Shown piece after piece: positions 8,247 to 16,530 of a stretch of DNA of 64,000 bases (position 1 is its first letter; the number at the start of each line of letters is the position of its first letter). The notes under the pieces were generated by a model. It did no database searches and was not told the origin of the DNA. It was given only the letters and a program-made list of their open reading frames with translations. Origin of the DNA: Marinactinospora thermotolerans DSM 45154 (GTDB taxonomy: Bacteria > Actinomycetota > Actinomycetes > Streptosporangiales > Streptosporangiaceae). The DNA is taken from positions 248,001 through 312,000 of the forward strand of contig NZ_FUWS01000006.1 in the NCBI RefSeq assembly GCF_900167435.1, read 5' to 3'. A program made the translations under genes and the position numbers.

Positions 8247-8260
8247 GTAGCGATTGCTAC
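8247..8260. promoter_or_regulatory. TetR operator candidate
   Basis: GTAGCGATTGCTAC is a perfect inverted repeat (GTAGC, 4-nt spacer, GCTAC) in the 108-bp spacer between the divergent SDR and TetR genes. It lies in a locally A+T-rich stretch. Its position fits repression of both promoters by the adjacent TetR protein. Confidence 0.6.
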
Positions 8261-8312
8261 ATAAGTGCTAGCATCAAGCATGGAAGAGCGTCAAGGGAAT
8301 TCACAGAGGACC

Positions 8313-9011
8313 ATGACAGAACGAGGACGAGGGCGCCCACGACGCTTCGACACGGCGGCGGCGCTCAAGATCGCGATGGAGCTCTTCTGGGAGCACGGAT
8401 ACGAGGGAACGTCGCTGAGCATGCTCACCTCGGCGATGGGGATCACCCCCACGAGCCTCTACGCCGCGTTCGGCTCCAAGGAGGAGCTGTTCCGCTCGGC
8501 GGTGGAGCTGTACAACTCGGCCAGCGAGTCGCCGACCAGCCGCGCGCTGGAGTTGCGTCCCACGCGCCGGGCGATCGAGACGATGCTCCGGGAGAACGCC
8601 GAGGCCTACGTCGATCCGGGCAACCCGCGGGGATGCATGGTGGTGCTGGCCGGTCTCAACCTCGGTGTCGGCCACGAGCACATCGGCGGCTATCTCGCCG
8701 AGTGCCGCCGTAACGACCACGCCAGGATCCGCGAGCGCATCGAGCAGGGCATCGCCGAGGGCGACCTCCCCCTGGGCCTGGACGCGGCCTCGACCGCCTC
8801 GTTCGCCCTCACCGTTCTCCAGGGGCTGTCCATCCAGGCCCGGGACGGGTGCACGGGGGAGGAGGCCCAGGCCGTCATCGACATCGCGATGAAGAGCTGG
8901 GACGAGATCGTCCGCCAGGCCGAGGAGGCGGCCTCCCCGTTCGCCACGGGGTCTCCCGGCCCCGCGGACGCGGAGGAGCCCGGAACGGGTCTTCCGTCCG
9001 GGCCCCTCTGA
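8313..9011 (+). CDS. TetR-family regulator
   Basis: This 232-residue regulator has an N-terminal helix-turn-helix (about residues 20-60: YEGTSLSMLTSAMGITPTSL, then YAAFGSKEELF). The ligand-binding half ends with a Pro/Gly-rich tail. TetR proteins are usually repressors released by a small ligand. It is divergent from the SDR-SMR-SMR operon, which is its likely target. The ATG at 8313 has AGAGGA directly upstream at short spacing. ATG 8280 and GTG 8265 are in frame but lack a ribosome site and would bring the start toward the palindrome. Confidence 0.85.
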   Translation: MTERGRGRPRRFDTAAALKIAMELFWEHGYEGTSLSMLTSAMGITPTSLYAAFGSKEELFRSAVELYNSASESPTSRALELRPTRRAIETMLRENAEAYVDPGNPRGCMVVLAGLNLGVGHEHIGGYLAECRRNDHARIRERIEQGIAEGDLPLGLDAASTASFALTVLQGLSIQARDGCTGEEAQAVIDIAMKSWDEIVRQAEEAASPFATGSPGPADAEEPGTGLPSGPL

Positions 9012-9083
9012 GCGGCGGGCAAGTGGTGGCGCGGGGCCGGCCGGCGCCTCCCGCGGCCACGCCCCGGCCGTGCCCGTCCGCCG

Positions 9084-9611
9084 TCACATCTGCGCGATGC
9101 CGTACTTCTCGGCGGCGATGCGCATCGCGTTCTCGACGTGGGCGGCGAACTGCTCCGGCGGCGGGGCCGGCTCACCCGGCACCACCTCCTGGCCGATCTC
9201 CATGAAGAACTCCTCGAACCCGCTGGGCGTGAAGAGCATGAGCATCCGCGCGGGTTCGTCCGAGATGTTCTTGAAGCAGTGGATCGAGCCACGCGGCAGC
9301 AGGAGGAAGGACCCCTTCTCCGCGATGAACGTCCGGTCGTAGTCGGTGATTTCGAGTGTCCCCTCCAGGAGGTAGAACATCTCGTCCTCGTTCTGGTGCA
9401 GGTGGAGGGGCGGGCCGCTGCCCGGCGGGATCTCCGCCTCCATGACGCCGAGGCCGCCATGGGTGTCCTTGGTGCCGGCCTTCAACGTGTAGCGGTCGCC
9501 GCTGAAGGCCCACACGCTCTGCCCCTCTCCGGGGGCGACGTGTACCGCCCGCACCTTGCCCTCTTCGCTCAACACCCGCTCCTCTCCGTCGACTGCCTTG
9601 AGGGAAAGCAT
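9084..9611 (-). CDS. Cupin-domain protein
   Basis: This single-cupin protein has 175 residues. Motif 1 supplies His70, His72 and Glu77 (HLHQNEDEMFYLLEGTLEI), and motif 2 supplies His111 (LPRGSIHCF). Together these can form a 3-His/1-Glu metal site. The family includes dioxygenases, isomerases and non-catalytic binding proteins, so the reaction is unknown. It diverges from a secreted flavin oxidase gene across an A+T-rich promoter region. Shared expression with that oxidase is plausible but not shown. Confidence 0.8.
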   Translation of the reverse strand: MLSLKAVDGEERVLSEEGKVRAVHVAPGEGQSVWAFSGDRYTLKAGTKDTHGGLGVMEAEIPPGSGPPLHLHQNEDEMFYLLEGTLEITDYDRTFIAEKGSFLLLPRGSIHCFKNISDEPARMLMLFTPSGFEEFFMEIGQEVVPGEPAPPPEQFAAHVENAMRIAAEKYGIAQM

Positions 9612-9906
9612 TCATCGGGGGAGGAGCCCCCGGCATCGCGCATCCTCGCCATTCACACTCCGCCACGGACGCGGGCCACAACCATGTGTCATCACCTAGT
9701 TACAAAAACACACATATAAGACAAATCGCATAAATACGCGATTCGGCCGTCTCCTGACTTCCGCGACTCTTGGGGCTCCACCATCCCTTGGATCCGCCCG
9801 CGGTTCGCGAGGACGCCCCCATGACTCCCATGCAACCGGACCACGGTGGACGTACGTGCCGGCGACGGACGGGCGGATTCCGACACACCAGAAGGCGTCC
9901 ATTCCC
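9612..9906. promoter_or_regulatory. A+T-rich divergent promoter region (cupin / flavin oxidase)
   Basis: This 295-bp spacer has a distinctly A+T-rich core at about 9690-9750, containing TATAAG and CATAAATACG. It probably holds the divergent promoters. AGAAGG at 9891-9896 is the likely ribosome site of the oxidase. No gene is supported. Confidence 0.5.
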
Positions 9907-11517
9907 ATGAACGGTATTTCCCGACGTGGACTGCTCACCTGGTCGGCGCTGACCGGAAGCGCGGTCGCCTCAGGAGCCCTCGTCACGCCAGGACTCGCGA
10001 CGGCCTCCACGGCACCCGACCACAGCCGCACCTCCCCGATCACCACCGTCGGCCCCAGCGATCCCCGCTACCCGGCCCTGACCCGCGGACAGAACCAGCG
10101 GTGGGTGAGCACCCCCGAGCAGGTCCACATCCCCCGCACCACCAAAGAGGTGGTCACGGCCGTCTCGAAGGCCGTGAGCAGCGGAAAGAAGATCTCCGTG
10201 CGCAGCGGAGGGCACTGCTACGAGAACTTCGTCGACCGGCCCGACGTCCAGGTCATCATCGACATGTCGCAGATGACGGCCATCGACTGGGACTCCGCGA
10301 AGTCCGCGATCAGTGTGGAGGCCGGCGCCCCACTCGGCGACGTCTACTACACGCTGTTCAAGCGGTGGGGGATCACGCTTCCCGGCGGATCCTGCTACAC
10401 CGTGTGCGCCGGCGGCCACGTGCTCGGCGCCGGTTACGGGGGACTCAGCAGGGAACACGGCCTGATCAGCGACCATCTGTACGCGGTGGAGGTCGTGGTC
10501 GCCGACGAGAACGGCGTCCGGGCCGTCACGGCCACCCGGGAGCAGGGCGACCCCAACCGCGACCTGTGGTGGGCGCACACCGGAGCGGGCGGGGGAAGCT
10601 TCGGAATCGTCACCCGGTACTGGTTCCGCTCCCCCCAGGGCGGTTCCACCCCCAAGACCGCGTTGCCCGCCCCACCGCGGGAGGTCTGGGTCCACCGCTC
10701 CCAATGGGCGTGGAAGGACATGACACAGGCCGGCTTCACCAGGCTCCTCCGCAACTACGGGAGCTGGCTGGAGGACAACAGCGCGACCGGGAGCCCCTAC
10801 ACCGGCCTGTTCTCCCGGCTGGAGCTCACGACCGTGGGGTCCGGCGCCTTCCACCTGGTGGTGCAGATGGACGCCGGCAAACCCGACGCCGAGGCGCTGC
10901 TCAACGCGTTCCTCGCCGCGGTCAACGCGGGGGTGGGCGTCCAGGCGACGGTGACCGACCACCGCAGGATGCCCTGGCTGCACGCCTCGGGGTGGCCGGG
11001 CATGTGGATGAGCAACCCGACCGACCGCTACAAGTACAAGTCGAGCTTCCACCGTCGTGGTTTCACCGACGCGCAGATCTCGGCCTTCTACGAGAAGCTC
11101 ACCGCGACCGACTACGCGCAGCCGCCCTTCGTCGTGTCCATCGCCTCCTACGGCGGCCGGATCAACACGCTCGCCCCCGGCGACACCGCACACGCCCACC
11201 GCGACTCGGTGATGCTCCTCCTGTGGGGGACGGCCTGGCAGAGCTCCGCCGACGACGACCTCCACCTCGGCTGGCACCAGGACTTCTACCGCGCCGTCTA
11301 CGCCGACACCGGTGGTGTCCCCGTCCCCAACGAGAACACCGACGGCTGTTTCATCAACTACTGCGACATCGATCTGTCGGACGGGGGGCTGAACACTTCC
11401 GGCGTCGCGTGGCACGACCTCTACTACAAGGAGAACTACGCGCGCCTCCAGCAGGTCAAGCAGAACTGGGACCCCGATGACGTCTTCCGGCACGCCCAGT
11501 CCATCCGACTCCCCTGA
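9907..11517 (+). CDS. Tat-exported FAD oxidase, BBE/GilR-type with bicovalent flavin
   Basis: This 536-residue oxidoreductase belongs to the PCMH-type FAD-binding family with a C-terminal BBE domain. The start at 9907 gives a twin-arginine signal (SRRGLLTWSALTG, Arg6-Arg7) ending near ATASTA. An in-frame upstream codon at 9856 would bury the signal. The FAD-binding half has RSGGHCYENF, where His103 is the usual 8-alpha histidyl attachment. In GGSCYTVCAGGH, Cys163 matches the second, 6-S-cysteinyl attachment. The C terminus carries the BBE-like WHDLYYKENYARLQQVKQNW. Relatives oxidise sugars, hemiacetals or polycyclic metabolites and release peroxide. The substrate here is unknown. Export suggests an extracellular or late tailoring oxidation. 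Confidence 0.88.
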   Translation: MNGISRRGLLTWSALTGSAVASGALVTPGLATASTAPDHSRTSPITTVGPSDPRYPALTRGQNQRWVSTPEQVHIPRTTKEVVTAVSKAVSSGKKISVRSGGHCYENFVDRPDVQVIIDMSQMTAIDWDSAKSAISVEAGAPLGDVYYTLFKRWGITLPGGSCYTVCAGGHVLGAGYGGLSREHGLISDHLYAVEVVVADENGVRAVTATREQGDPNRDLWWAHTGAGGGSFGIVTRYWFRSPQGGSTPKTALPAPPREVWVHRSQWAWKDMTQAGFTRLLRNYGSWLEDNSATGSPYTGLFSRLELTTVGSGAFHLVVQMDAGKPDAEALLNAFLAAVNAGVGVQATVTDHRRMPWLHASGWPGMWMSNPTDRYKYKSSFHRRGFTDAQISAFYEKLTATDYAQPPFVVSIASYGGRINTLAPGDTAHAHRDSVMLLLWGTAWQSSADDDLHLGWHQDFYRAVYADTGGVPVPNENTDGCFINYCDIDLSDGGLNTSGVAWHDLYYKENYARLQQVKQNWDPDDVFRHAQSIRLP

Positions 11518-11524
11518 GCGCGTG

Positions 11525-11557
11525 GGGGCGTGCCGGGCCGACGCCCCGGCACGCCCC
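11525..11557. terminator. Hairpin between convergent genes
   Basis: GGGGCGTGCCGGG (11525-11537) pairs perfectly with CCCGGCACGCCCC (11545-11557) around a 7-nt loop. It sits between the stop codons of the flavin oxidase and the convergent NAD(P)-binding protein. Confidence 0.75.
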
Positions 11558-11576
11558 GCCCGGGCGGAGCGTCCCG

Positions 11577-12434
11577 TCAGCCGGCGGGCAGGAGCCCCCG
11601 TCTCGGCCGCCAGCCGAGGAGAGCCCGCACGGCCCGGCTGTCCACACGCTGGGACGGGGGTTCGGACGGCGTGGAGGGGTCCCACACGGGAGGTGCGGCC
11701 CCGACCGACGCGGCCAGCGCGGCGTAGTACTCCGCCGCGCGCACGGGCTCCGCTGCCACGTTGAGGATCCGCCCCGCGGCCGGCCGTCCCAGCGAGGCGA
11801 CCACGGCGTCGGCGAAGTCGGCGACGTGCACCATGGAGAGGAACGCGCGCCCGTCCCCAGGAAGACGGAGCTCCCCACGCGCCAGTTGGTCCATGTGGGT
11901 GTCCTGCAGGGTGCCCGGCCCGACGAACCGGGCGCCGCGCAGCACGGTCCAGGACACCTCGCCGAGGGGTAGCGCCGTGATCGTCGCCTCCAGCTCCGCG
12001 ACCGGTCCCACGATCGCCTCCCTGCGGGGCGTGGGGTCGAAGGGGGTTTTCTCGTCCAGCCAGGTATCACCACCGTCTCCGAAGGCCATGGTGATGCTCA
12101 TCTGGACCACGCGCGTCACCCCGGCCCGGAGCACCGCCTCCGCGAGACGGCGGGTCCCCTCGGTCCGCACCCGGCTGTTGGTCTCCCAGGCTCCGGGGGC
12201 GGTGGGACTCCTCGGCATGCTGGTGGCGAGGTTGACCACCGTGTCGTGGCCGGTCAACGCCGAGGACAGGTCCAGGTCCGGGTCGAGCAGGTCGCCGCGG
12301 AGGGGGGTGACGCCGTCCGGCAGCCGCTCCAAGCGGTCCGGCGCCATCACGGTGACCTCATGGCCCTGGGAGGTCAGAAGGGGGACCAGCTCTCTTCCGA
12401 GCACTCCCGTGGCACCGACCGCGAAGATCCTCAT
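11577..12434 (-). CDS. NAD-dependent epimerase/dehydratase-like protein
   Basis: This 285-residue atypical SDR begins MRIFAVGATGVLGREL, the GxxGxxG Rossmann motif of extended or NmrA-like SDRs. It contains HDTVVNLATS and the late FLSMVHVADFADAV segment seen in UDP-sugar epimerase relatives. The canonical YxxxK is not obvious, so it may bind NAD(P)H without classical SDR catalysis. It is the last of three leftward genes with an NmrA-like protein and a flavin-dependent amine oxidase upstream. The function in that group is not known. Confidence 0.75.
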   Translation of the reverse strand: MRIFAVGATGVLGRELVPLLTSQGHEVTVMAPDRLERLPDGVTPLRGDLLDPDLDLSSALTGHDTVVNLATSMPRSPTAPGAWETNSRVRTEGTRRLAEAVLRAGVTRVVQMSITMAFGDGGDTWLDEKTPFDPTPRREAIVGPVAELEATITALPLGEVSWTVLRGARFVGPGTLQDTHMDQLARGELRLPGDGRAFLSMVHVADFADAVVASLGRPAAGRILNVAAEPVRAAEYYAALAASVGAAPPVWDPSTPSEPPSQRVDSRAVRALLGWRPRRGLLPAG

Positions 12435-12492
12435 GTCCCATCACCCGCTTTCTTCTCGTCGGCGGCACGGAGCCGCCCGTCGCACAGGGCCC

Positions 12493-13389
12493 TCACGGCC
12501 GGCCGAGGAGGTGGGCGACCTCCTTGAGGAAGCGGGGCAGCCCTCCTGGTTCGCGGCCGGTGAGGCGCAGGACCCCGGAGGTGACCTCCTCCGCCTCACC
12601 GGCGCGGATGCTGCCGTACAGCTCCAGACGCGCTTGCACCGCCCAATCGGGCACGCCCCGGGCGCGCATGTTCGCCGCCGTCTCCTCGGGGGTGACCTCC
12701 ACGTAGCGGACGTCGGACCCGATGACTTCGGCGACGGACGCGGCGATCTCGTCATAGCCCAACGCGACCGGTCCGGTCAGTTCGTGGATACCGGCACCGC
12801 GCCGGGGGTCGAGCAGGGCGTGGTAGGCCGCCAGGGCGATGTCACGGGCGTCGATCATGCTCACCCGGGCGTCCCCCATCGGCAGCTCGATCCTGCCCCT
12901 ACCGGCGATCCCGGCCCGCCACTGCAGGATGTTCTGCATGAACGTGTTGGGGCGCAGGATCGCGTGGGACAGGCCCGAAGCGGACAGCTCGGCGTCGGAG
13001 GCGGCGTGTTCGCGGTGGACGGTCACCGGTGAGTCCGGGTCCGCGCCGAACGCCGACACCTTGACGACGTGTTCCACCCCCGATTCGACCGCCGTCCTGA
13101 GAAGGGCGATCTGCGCGAGGTCCTGCCTCGGCCGCAGGGGGGTGAGCAGGAACAGCGCGCGCACTCCCTCGAACGCGCGCCGCACGGCCTCCCGGTCGTC
13201 CAGGTCCGCCCGCACCACCGTCCCACCTGAGGGGACCACGGAGCGGGTCCGCGGCCGGACGAGGAGGCGAGGCTCCAGCCCTGCCCCGACCAGCTCCGTC
13301 ACGAGTGACCGGCCCACCGTTCCGGTGGCCCCGGTCACCAGGATCTCTCCGCGCCCCCACGGCGCGTTCTCCCGTTTCCGCTCCGTCAT
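12493..13389 (-). CDS. NmrA-like NAD(P)-binding protein
   Basis: This 298-residue protein opens with ILVTGATGTVGRSLV (Rossmann) and continues with FLLTPLRP, VVKVSAFGA and LRPNTFMQN. That pattern is typical of the NmrA/HSCARG and quinone-reductase-2 type atypical SDRs. Such proteins act as redox sensors or reductases. Its ATG overlaps the stop of the upstream flavin oxidase by four bases (13386-13389), indicating coupling. It is separated by 58 bp from the next gene. Confidence 0.8.
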   Translation of the reverse strand: MTERKRENAPWGRGEILVTGATGTVGRSLVTELVGAGLEPRLLVRPRTRSVVPSGGTVVRADLDDREAVRRAFEGVRALFLLTPLRPRQDLAQIALLRTAVESGVEHVVKVSAFGADPDSPVTVHREHAASDAELSASGLSHAILRPNTFMQNILQWRAGIAGRGRIELPMGDARVSMIDARDIALAAYHALLDPRRGAGIHELTGPVALGYDEIAASVAEVIGSDVRYVEVTPEETAANMRARGVPDWAVQARLELYGSIRAGEAEEVTSGVLRLTGREPGGLPRFLKEVAHLLGRP

Positions 13390-14498
13390 CCCGCCACCAG
13401 GGCGGACGCGGTGATGTCCCTCAGCTCGTCCGAGGGCCGGCCGTTCAGCGCGCTGTCGGCGAGCAGCTCACCGAGGAGGGGCGCCATCTTGAAGAGGTTG
13501 TGTCCGGTCGTCGCCGTGACACCTGGAACGTTCCAGACGCCGAACGCGTCGCTCCCTCCGGGGAGTTTGGTCATGACGCACACCCTGATGCCCACGGGCT
13601 CGGGGACCAGGCCGGGCATGGCCCTCTCGACGTACTCGGTGAGCCGGCGCACGTGGGACTCCATCTCCGTCCCCGGGGGGAGCCCGTCGTTCATGTCGAC
13701 GTCGACCCCCTGGCCGATCAGCCCCACCACGAACTCATCGGTGCCTCCGATAAGGGAGCCGTAGACGGTCTCGCCGAACTCGCCGCTGCGGTCGACCCAG
13801 CACGGGATCGGGGTTGCCTGGTAGCCCTCCCGCACGCGGTAGTGGGGCCGGGTGTGCAACGCCTGGTCGAGGGGGATCTCCAGGCCGACCCCCGCAGCGA
13901 GGCGAGGGGTCTCCGTGCCCGCGCAGATCACGACGTGGCGGGCCCGGTAGATGGCGTCCTCGGTGTGCAGTTCCACGCCCTCCCCGTCATCGGGGATGGT
14001 CACGCCGTGGACGTCCTGCCGCCTGATCCGATCGCCGACCCAGCCCTGGAGCGCCTTGATGGTGGAGCGGGTCCGGATCGCTCCGGAGGTGGGGTCCACC
14101 AGCAATGGGCCGGACACCGGGGCGAGCGGGCCGAAGACGGTCGTGACCTTCTCCGGTTCCACCCACTCGTGGCGGACGTCGTGGATGCGCAGCCCCTCGG
14201 CGTCCGCCTCGGACATCCCCGCGTACGCGGTCCCCTCGGGGCCGATGAGGACCCGGCCGCTGCGCTCCTCCCACCGGCGCCACAGGGCGAGCGAGTCGGC
14301 CGCCATCCGCACCAGGCGGGGATCATCGTGGCGATGGCGGAACGACCGTGTCCGCCCACCGGACTGGCCCTGTCCCGGCGTGCGCCCGTCGAAGCACACC
14401 ACGTCCACCCCGCGGCGCCGCAGAGCGTCCGTGGTCGCAAGGCCCAGCACTCCCGCTCCGATGACCACGGTGTCGAGCCGCTGCCGAAAACCCTTCAT
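13386..14498 (-). CDS. Sarcosine oxidase / N-methyltryptophan oxidase-like flavoenzyme
   Basis: This 370-residue FAD enzyme of the DAO fold is the usual length of monomeric sarcosine oxidase and SolA. It has VVIGAGVLGLATTDALRRRG for FAD binding. A Cys in RVCVMTK falls where the covalent 8-alpha-S-cysteinyl flavin link sits in MSOX, and GHNLFKMAP matches the conserved GHxFK segment. The family oxidises N-methyl amino acids or similar secondary amines to imine plus peroxide. The ATG at 14498 with GAGGAACAGGG upstream is preferred over an in-frame codon at 14525. It heads an operon with two NAD(P)-binding proteins. Confidence 0.85.
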   Translation of the reverse strand: MKGFRQRLDTVVIGAGVLGLATTDALRRRGVDVVCFDGRTPGQGQSGGRTRSFRHRHDDPRLVRMAADSLALWRRWEERSGRVLIGPEGTAYAGMSEADAEGLRIHDVRHEWVEPEKVTTVFGPLAPVSGPLLVDPTSGAIRTRSTIKALQGWVGDRIRRQDVHGVTIPDDGEGVELHTEDAIYRARHVVICAGTETPRLAAGVGLEIPLDQALHTRPHYRVREGYQATPIPCWVDRSGEFGETVYGSLIGGTDEFVVGLIGQGVDVDMNDGLPPGTEMESHVRRLTEYVERAMPGLVPEPVGIRVCVMTKLPGGSDAFGVWNVPGVTATTGHNLFKMAPLLGELLADSALNGRPSDELRDITASALVAG

Positions 14499-14763
14499 CC
14501 CTGTTCCTCTCCGTGTCTCCCGCACCTCATGACGCTCTGTGCAGTCTCTTCGGCGAGGAGGCGCGGGACGTCCCGCGTTCTCGGGATTTCACGATGGGGG
14601 AGGGAACGGACATCCTTCCCGCACCGACGGGTCCCTCGGCCAGGACCCAGATGGCGAGAAGCCGGGATGTGCCCATGGAACACCGCGGAGATAGTGAGGG
14701 GACACGGCGCGCGGCCACCCCGGCCGAGATGACGAAGCCGCAGGAACCCGTCAAGGAGCACCC

Positions 14764-15144
14764 ATGAGTGAGAACACCAATGTCGTCGGGCCGGACTTCC
14801 TCACCCTCCAGGTCCGGGACCTGGAGCGTTCGACGCGCTTCTACACCGAGCTCGTCGGTTTCGTAACCGTTCCGTCGAAGGTGCCCAACGCGGCCGTGCT
14901 GGGGGCCGAGCCCATCCGCATCGCCCTGCGGCAGGCCACCGACGACCTGGACTCGGTGGAGCGGCTCGGCTGGGGAATCGTCGTGTGGATCAAGGCGGAG
15001 GACCCCGACAAGCTCGCGGAGCGGCTGCGGGCCGAAGGGGTCCGGATCGTCAAGCCGCTGTGCGACGGTTCGTGCGGCCGGGAGTTCATCTTCGAGGACC
15101 CCGACGGATACCGGATCACCATCTACGAAGGCCAGCCCGGCTGA
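14764..15144 (+). CDS. VOC-superfamily (glyoxalase-like) protein
   Basis: This 126-residue single-domain VOC protein contains FLTLQVRDLERSTRFYTELVGF and FIFEDPDGYRITIYE, the two halves of a beta-alpha-beta-beta-beta module. The final Glu could be a metal ligand, but the usual first-strand His is absent, so antibiotic binding or non-metal function is possible. AAGGAG (14755-14760) precedes the ATG. It stands alone, divergent from the flavin oxidase operon. Confidence 0.8.
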   Translation: MSENTNVVGPDFLTLQVRDLERSTRFYTELVGFVTVPSKVPNAAVLGAEPIRIALRQATDDLDSVERLGWGIVVWIKAEDPDKLAERLRAEGVRIVKPLCDGSCGREFIFEDPDGYRITIYEGQPG

Positions 15145-15278
15145 CCCGCTGAGCGGGACGGGCGCGAACTCCCCGCCGGTGCCGTCACCGCCGTGAGCCT
15201 GCGGCGGATGCCCTCTGTTCCCGGGATCGCGGGACCGGACCCGGTATGGGGCTGGACGGCCCTGGTTCCCGCGAGGAC

Positions 15279-15307
15279 GCCGAGCCGGCCGCCATGGCCG
15301 GCTCGGC
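15279..15307. terminator. Hairpin between convergent genes
   Basis: GCCGAGCCGGCC (15279-15290) pairs with GGCCGGCTCGGC (15296-15307) around a 5-nt loop. It lies between the VOC gene and the convergent NAD(P)-binding gene. Confidence 0.7.
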
Positions 15308-15347
15308 CGGACCTGGTCATGTCCGGGATGCCGCCCCGCGATCCGGC

Positions 15348-15992
15348 TCAGCGGTCGCCGACGGTGAAGCGCGTCCGCCGGTGGGCGGGACGCTCGATCT
15401 CGTCGAGGATGGCCACGGCCATGGTGCCGGTGCTGGTGTGGGACGTGCCGTCGGAGGCGACCAGCAGCTCGTCGGAGCCCAGGACGACCTCGGTGGCCTC
15501 GCCGGGGGCGAACAGCGCGGAGGGGGAGACGCCGACCCAGTCGACGTCGGTGACCGTGCGCAGGTAGTCGAGTTCCTTGAGCTGGTTCTCCGGGATCGCG
15601 ATCCACGCCTCGGCGCCGGGGGTGGTGCGGAGGTCCTCGACGAACAGGTGGCCGTCCTCGCCGGTGCGCAGGCTGCCTGCGCCGAGGATGAAGACCAGTC
15701 GCGGGCCGGCCTGTCCCCGGACGCGTTCGACAAGGGCGCGCGCCAGATCGACGTGCAGGTGCGCCAGGTCGGGCGCGGTGCCGAAGGCGTTGACCACGAC
15801 GTCGAAGGCGCCCAGGTCCGCGCCGGTGAGGTCGAACGCGTCACGTTCGAGGACGGGGACGTCGGTGCCGAGCGTCGTGCCCGCCTTGGCCGCGTCGCGC
15901 ACGATGGCCGTCGTCTCGTGGCCGCGCTTGACGGCCTCGGCGACGAGGGCGCGTCCGGCGTTTCCGGTCGCCCCGATGATGCCGATCCTCAT
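15348..15992 (-). CDS. NAD(P)-binding oxidoreductase (YwnB/BVR-B-like)
   Basis: This 214-residue atypical SDR starts MRIGIIGATGNAGRALVAEA, with the glycine-rich NAD(P) motif. It continues with VVVNAFGT and LVFILGAGSL, as in YwnB-type and biliverdin-reductase-B-like proteins. The start at 15992 is set by GGAGGGGATCCC just upstream. The longer open frame has no ribosome site. It is a lone gene with a roughly 540-bp upstream gap. Substrate is unknown. Confidence 0.8.
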   Translation of the reverse strand: MRIGIIGATGNAGRALVAEAVKRGHETTAIVRDAAKAGTTLGTDVPVLERDAFDLTGADLGAFDVVVNAFGTAPDLAHLHVDLARALVERVRGQAGPRLVFILGAGSLRTGEDGHLFVEDLRTTPGAEAWIAIPENQLKELDYLRTVTDVDWVGVSPSALFAPGEATEVVLGSDELLVASDGTSHTSTGTMAVAILDEIERPAHRRTRFTVGDR

Positions 15993-16530
15993 GGGATCCC
16001 CTCCTGTTGTTGTTCGACGCCGACTCCGGGAGCGCACCGGCGGTAGCCGGATCCGGGTCGGACCGAGACCAATTTACACTGCAGAATCCACAGCGCTGCT
16101 GTTTCCACACCGCACCGTCTGTTCCTTCGCTCACTACCCGGCACACGGTGTTGCGCCGCTCCGCTCCTCCCCAAAACCGGTCCCGGCGGCCGGCCGCGCC
16201 GCTCCCCCGCCTCTCCCGGGCGGCGGCAAACCGGCCACAGGGGTACGCCCACGGGGCGTGCCGGTCTACCGGACGCCGCGCGGCTCCGTCCCCCTCGGCC
16301 ACCGCGGGAACCGTCGTCCGCCGCGCACGGTCGGCGGGGGATCAGGCCGGACCGGCCCCGTTCCGCCGAGATCACGACGTACGCGGTGGACCGGGACGCC
16401 CCACCGTCTCCCCGGGTGGTCCGACCGCGCTCCCCGGTTCGGCCACGGTCTCGGGCGGACGCCGTGCCGGCGCCCGCCGCCGGGGCGAGGTCCCGTGCTC
16501 CGGGCCGACCCACCTCGGGCGACCGTCCCG
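15993..16530. other. 538-bp gene-free stretch
   Basis: Only 16065-16115 looks like a promoter region: it is A+T-richer, with ATTTACACTGCAG and a CAGCGCTG palindrome. It probably drives the leftward NAD(P)-binding gene. The rest is uniformly G+C-rich. Frames there give proline/arginine-rich translations with no recognisable domain. Confidence 0.6.

Noticed and set aside
8205-8312. Guanidine riboswitch expected for Gdx/SugE-type exporters
   Set aside because: The leader before the SDR-SMR operon is too short and shows a TetR-type palindrome, with none of the conserved guanidine-I/II/III motifs.
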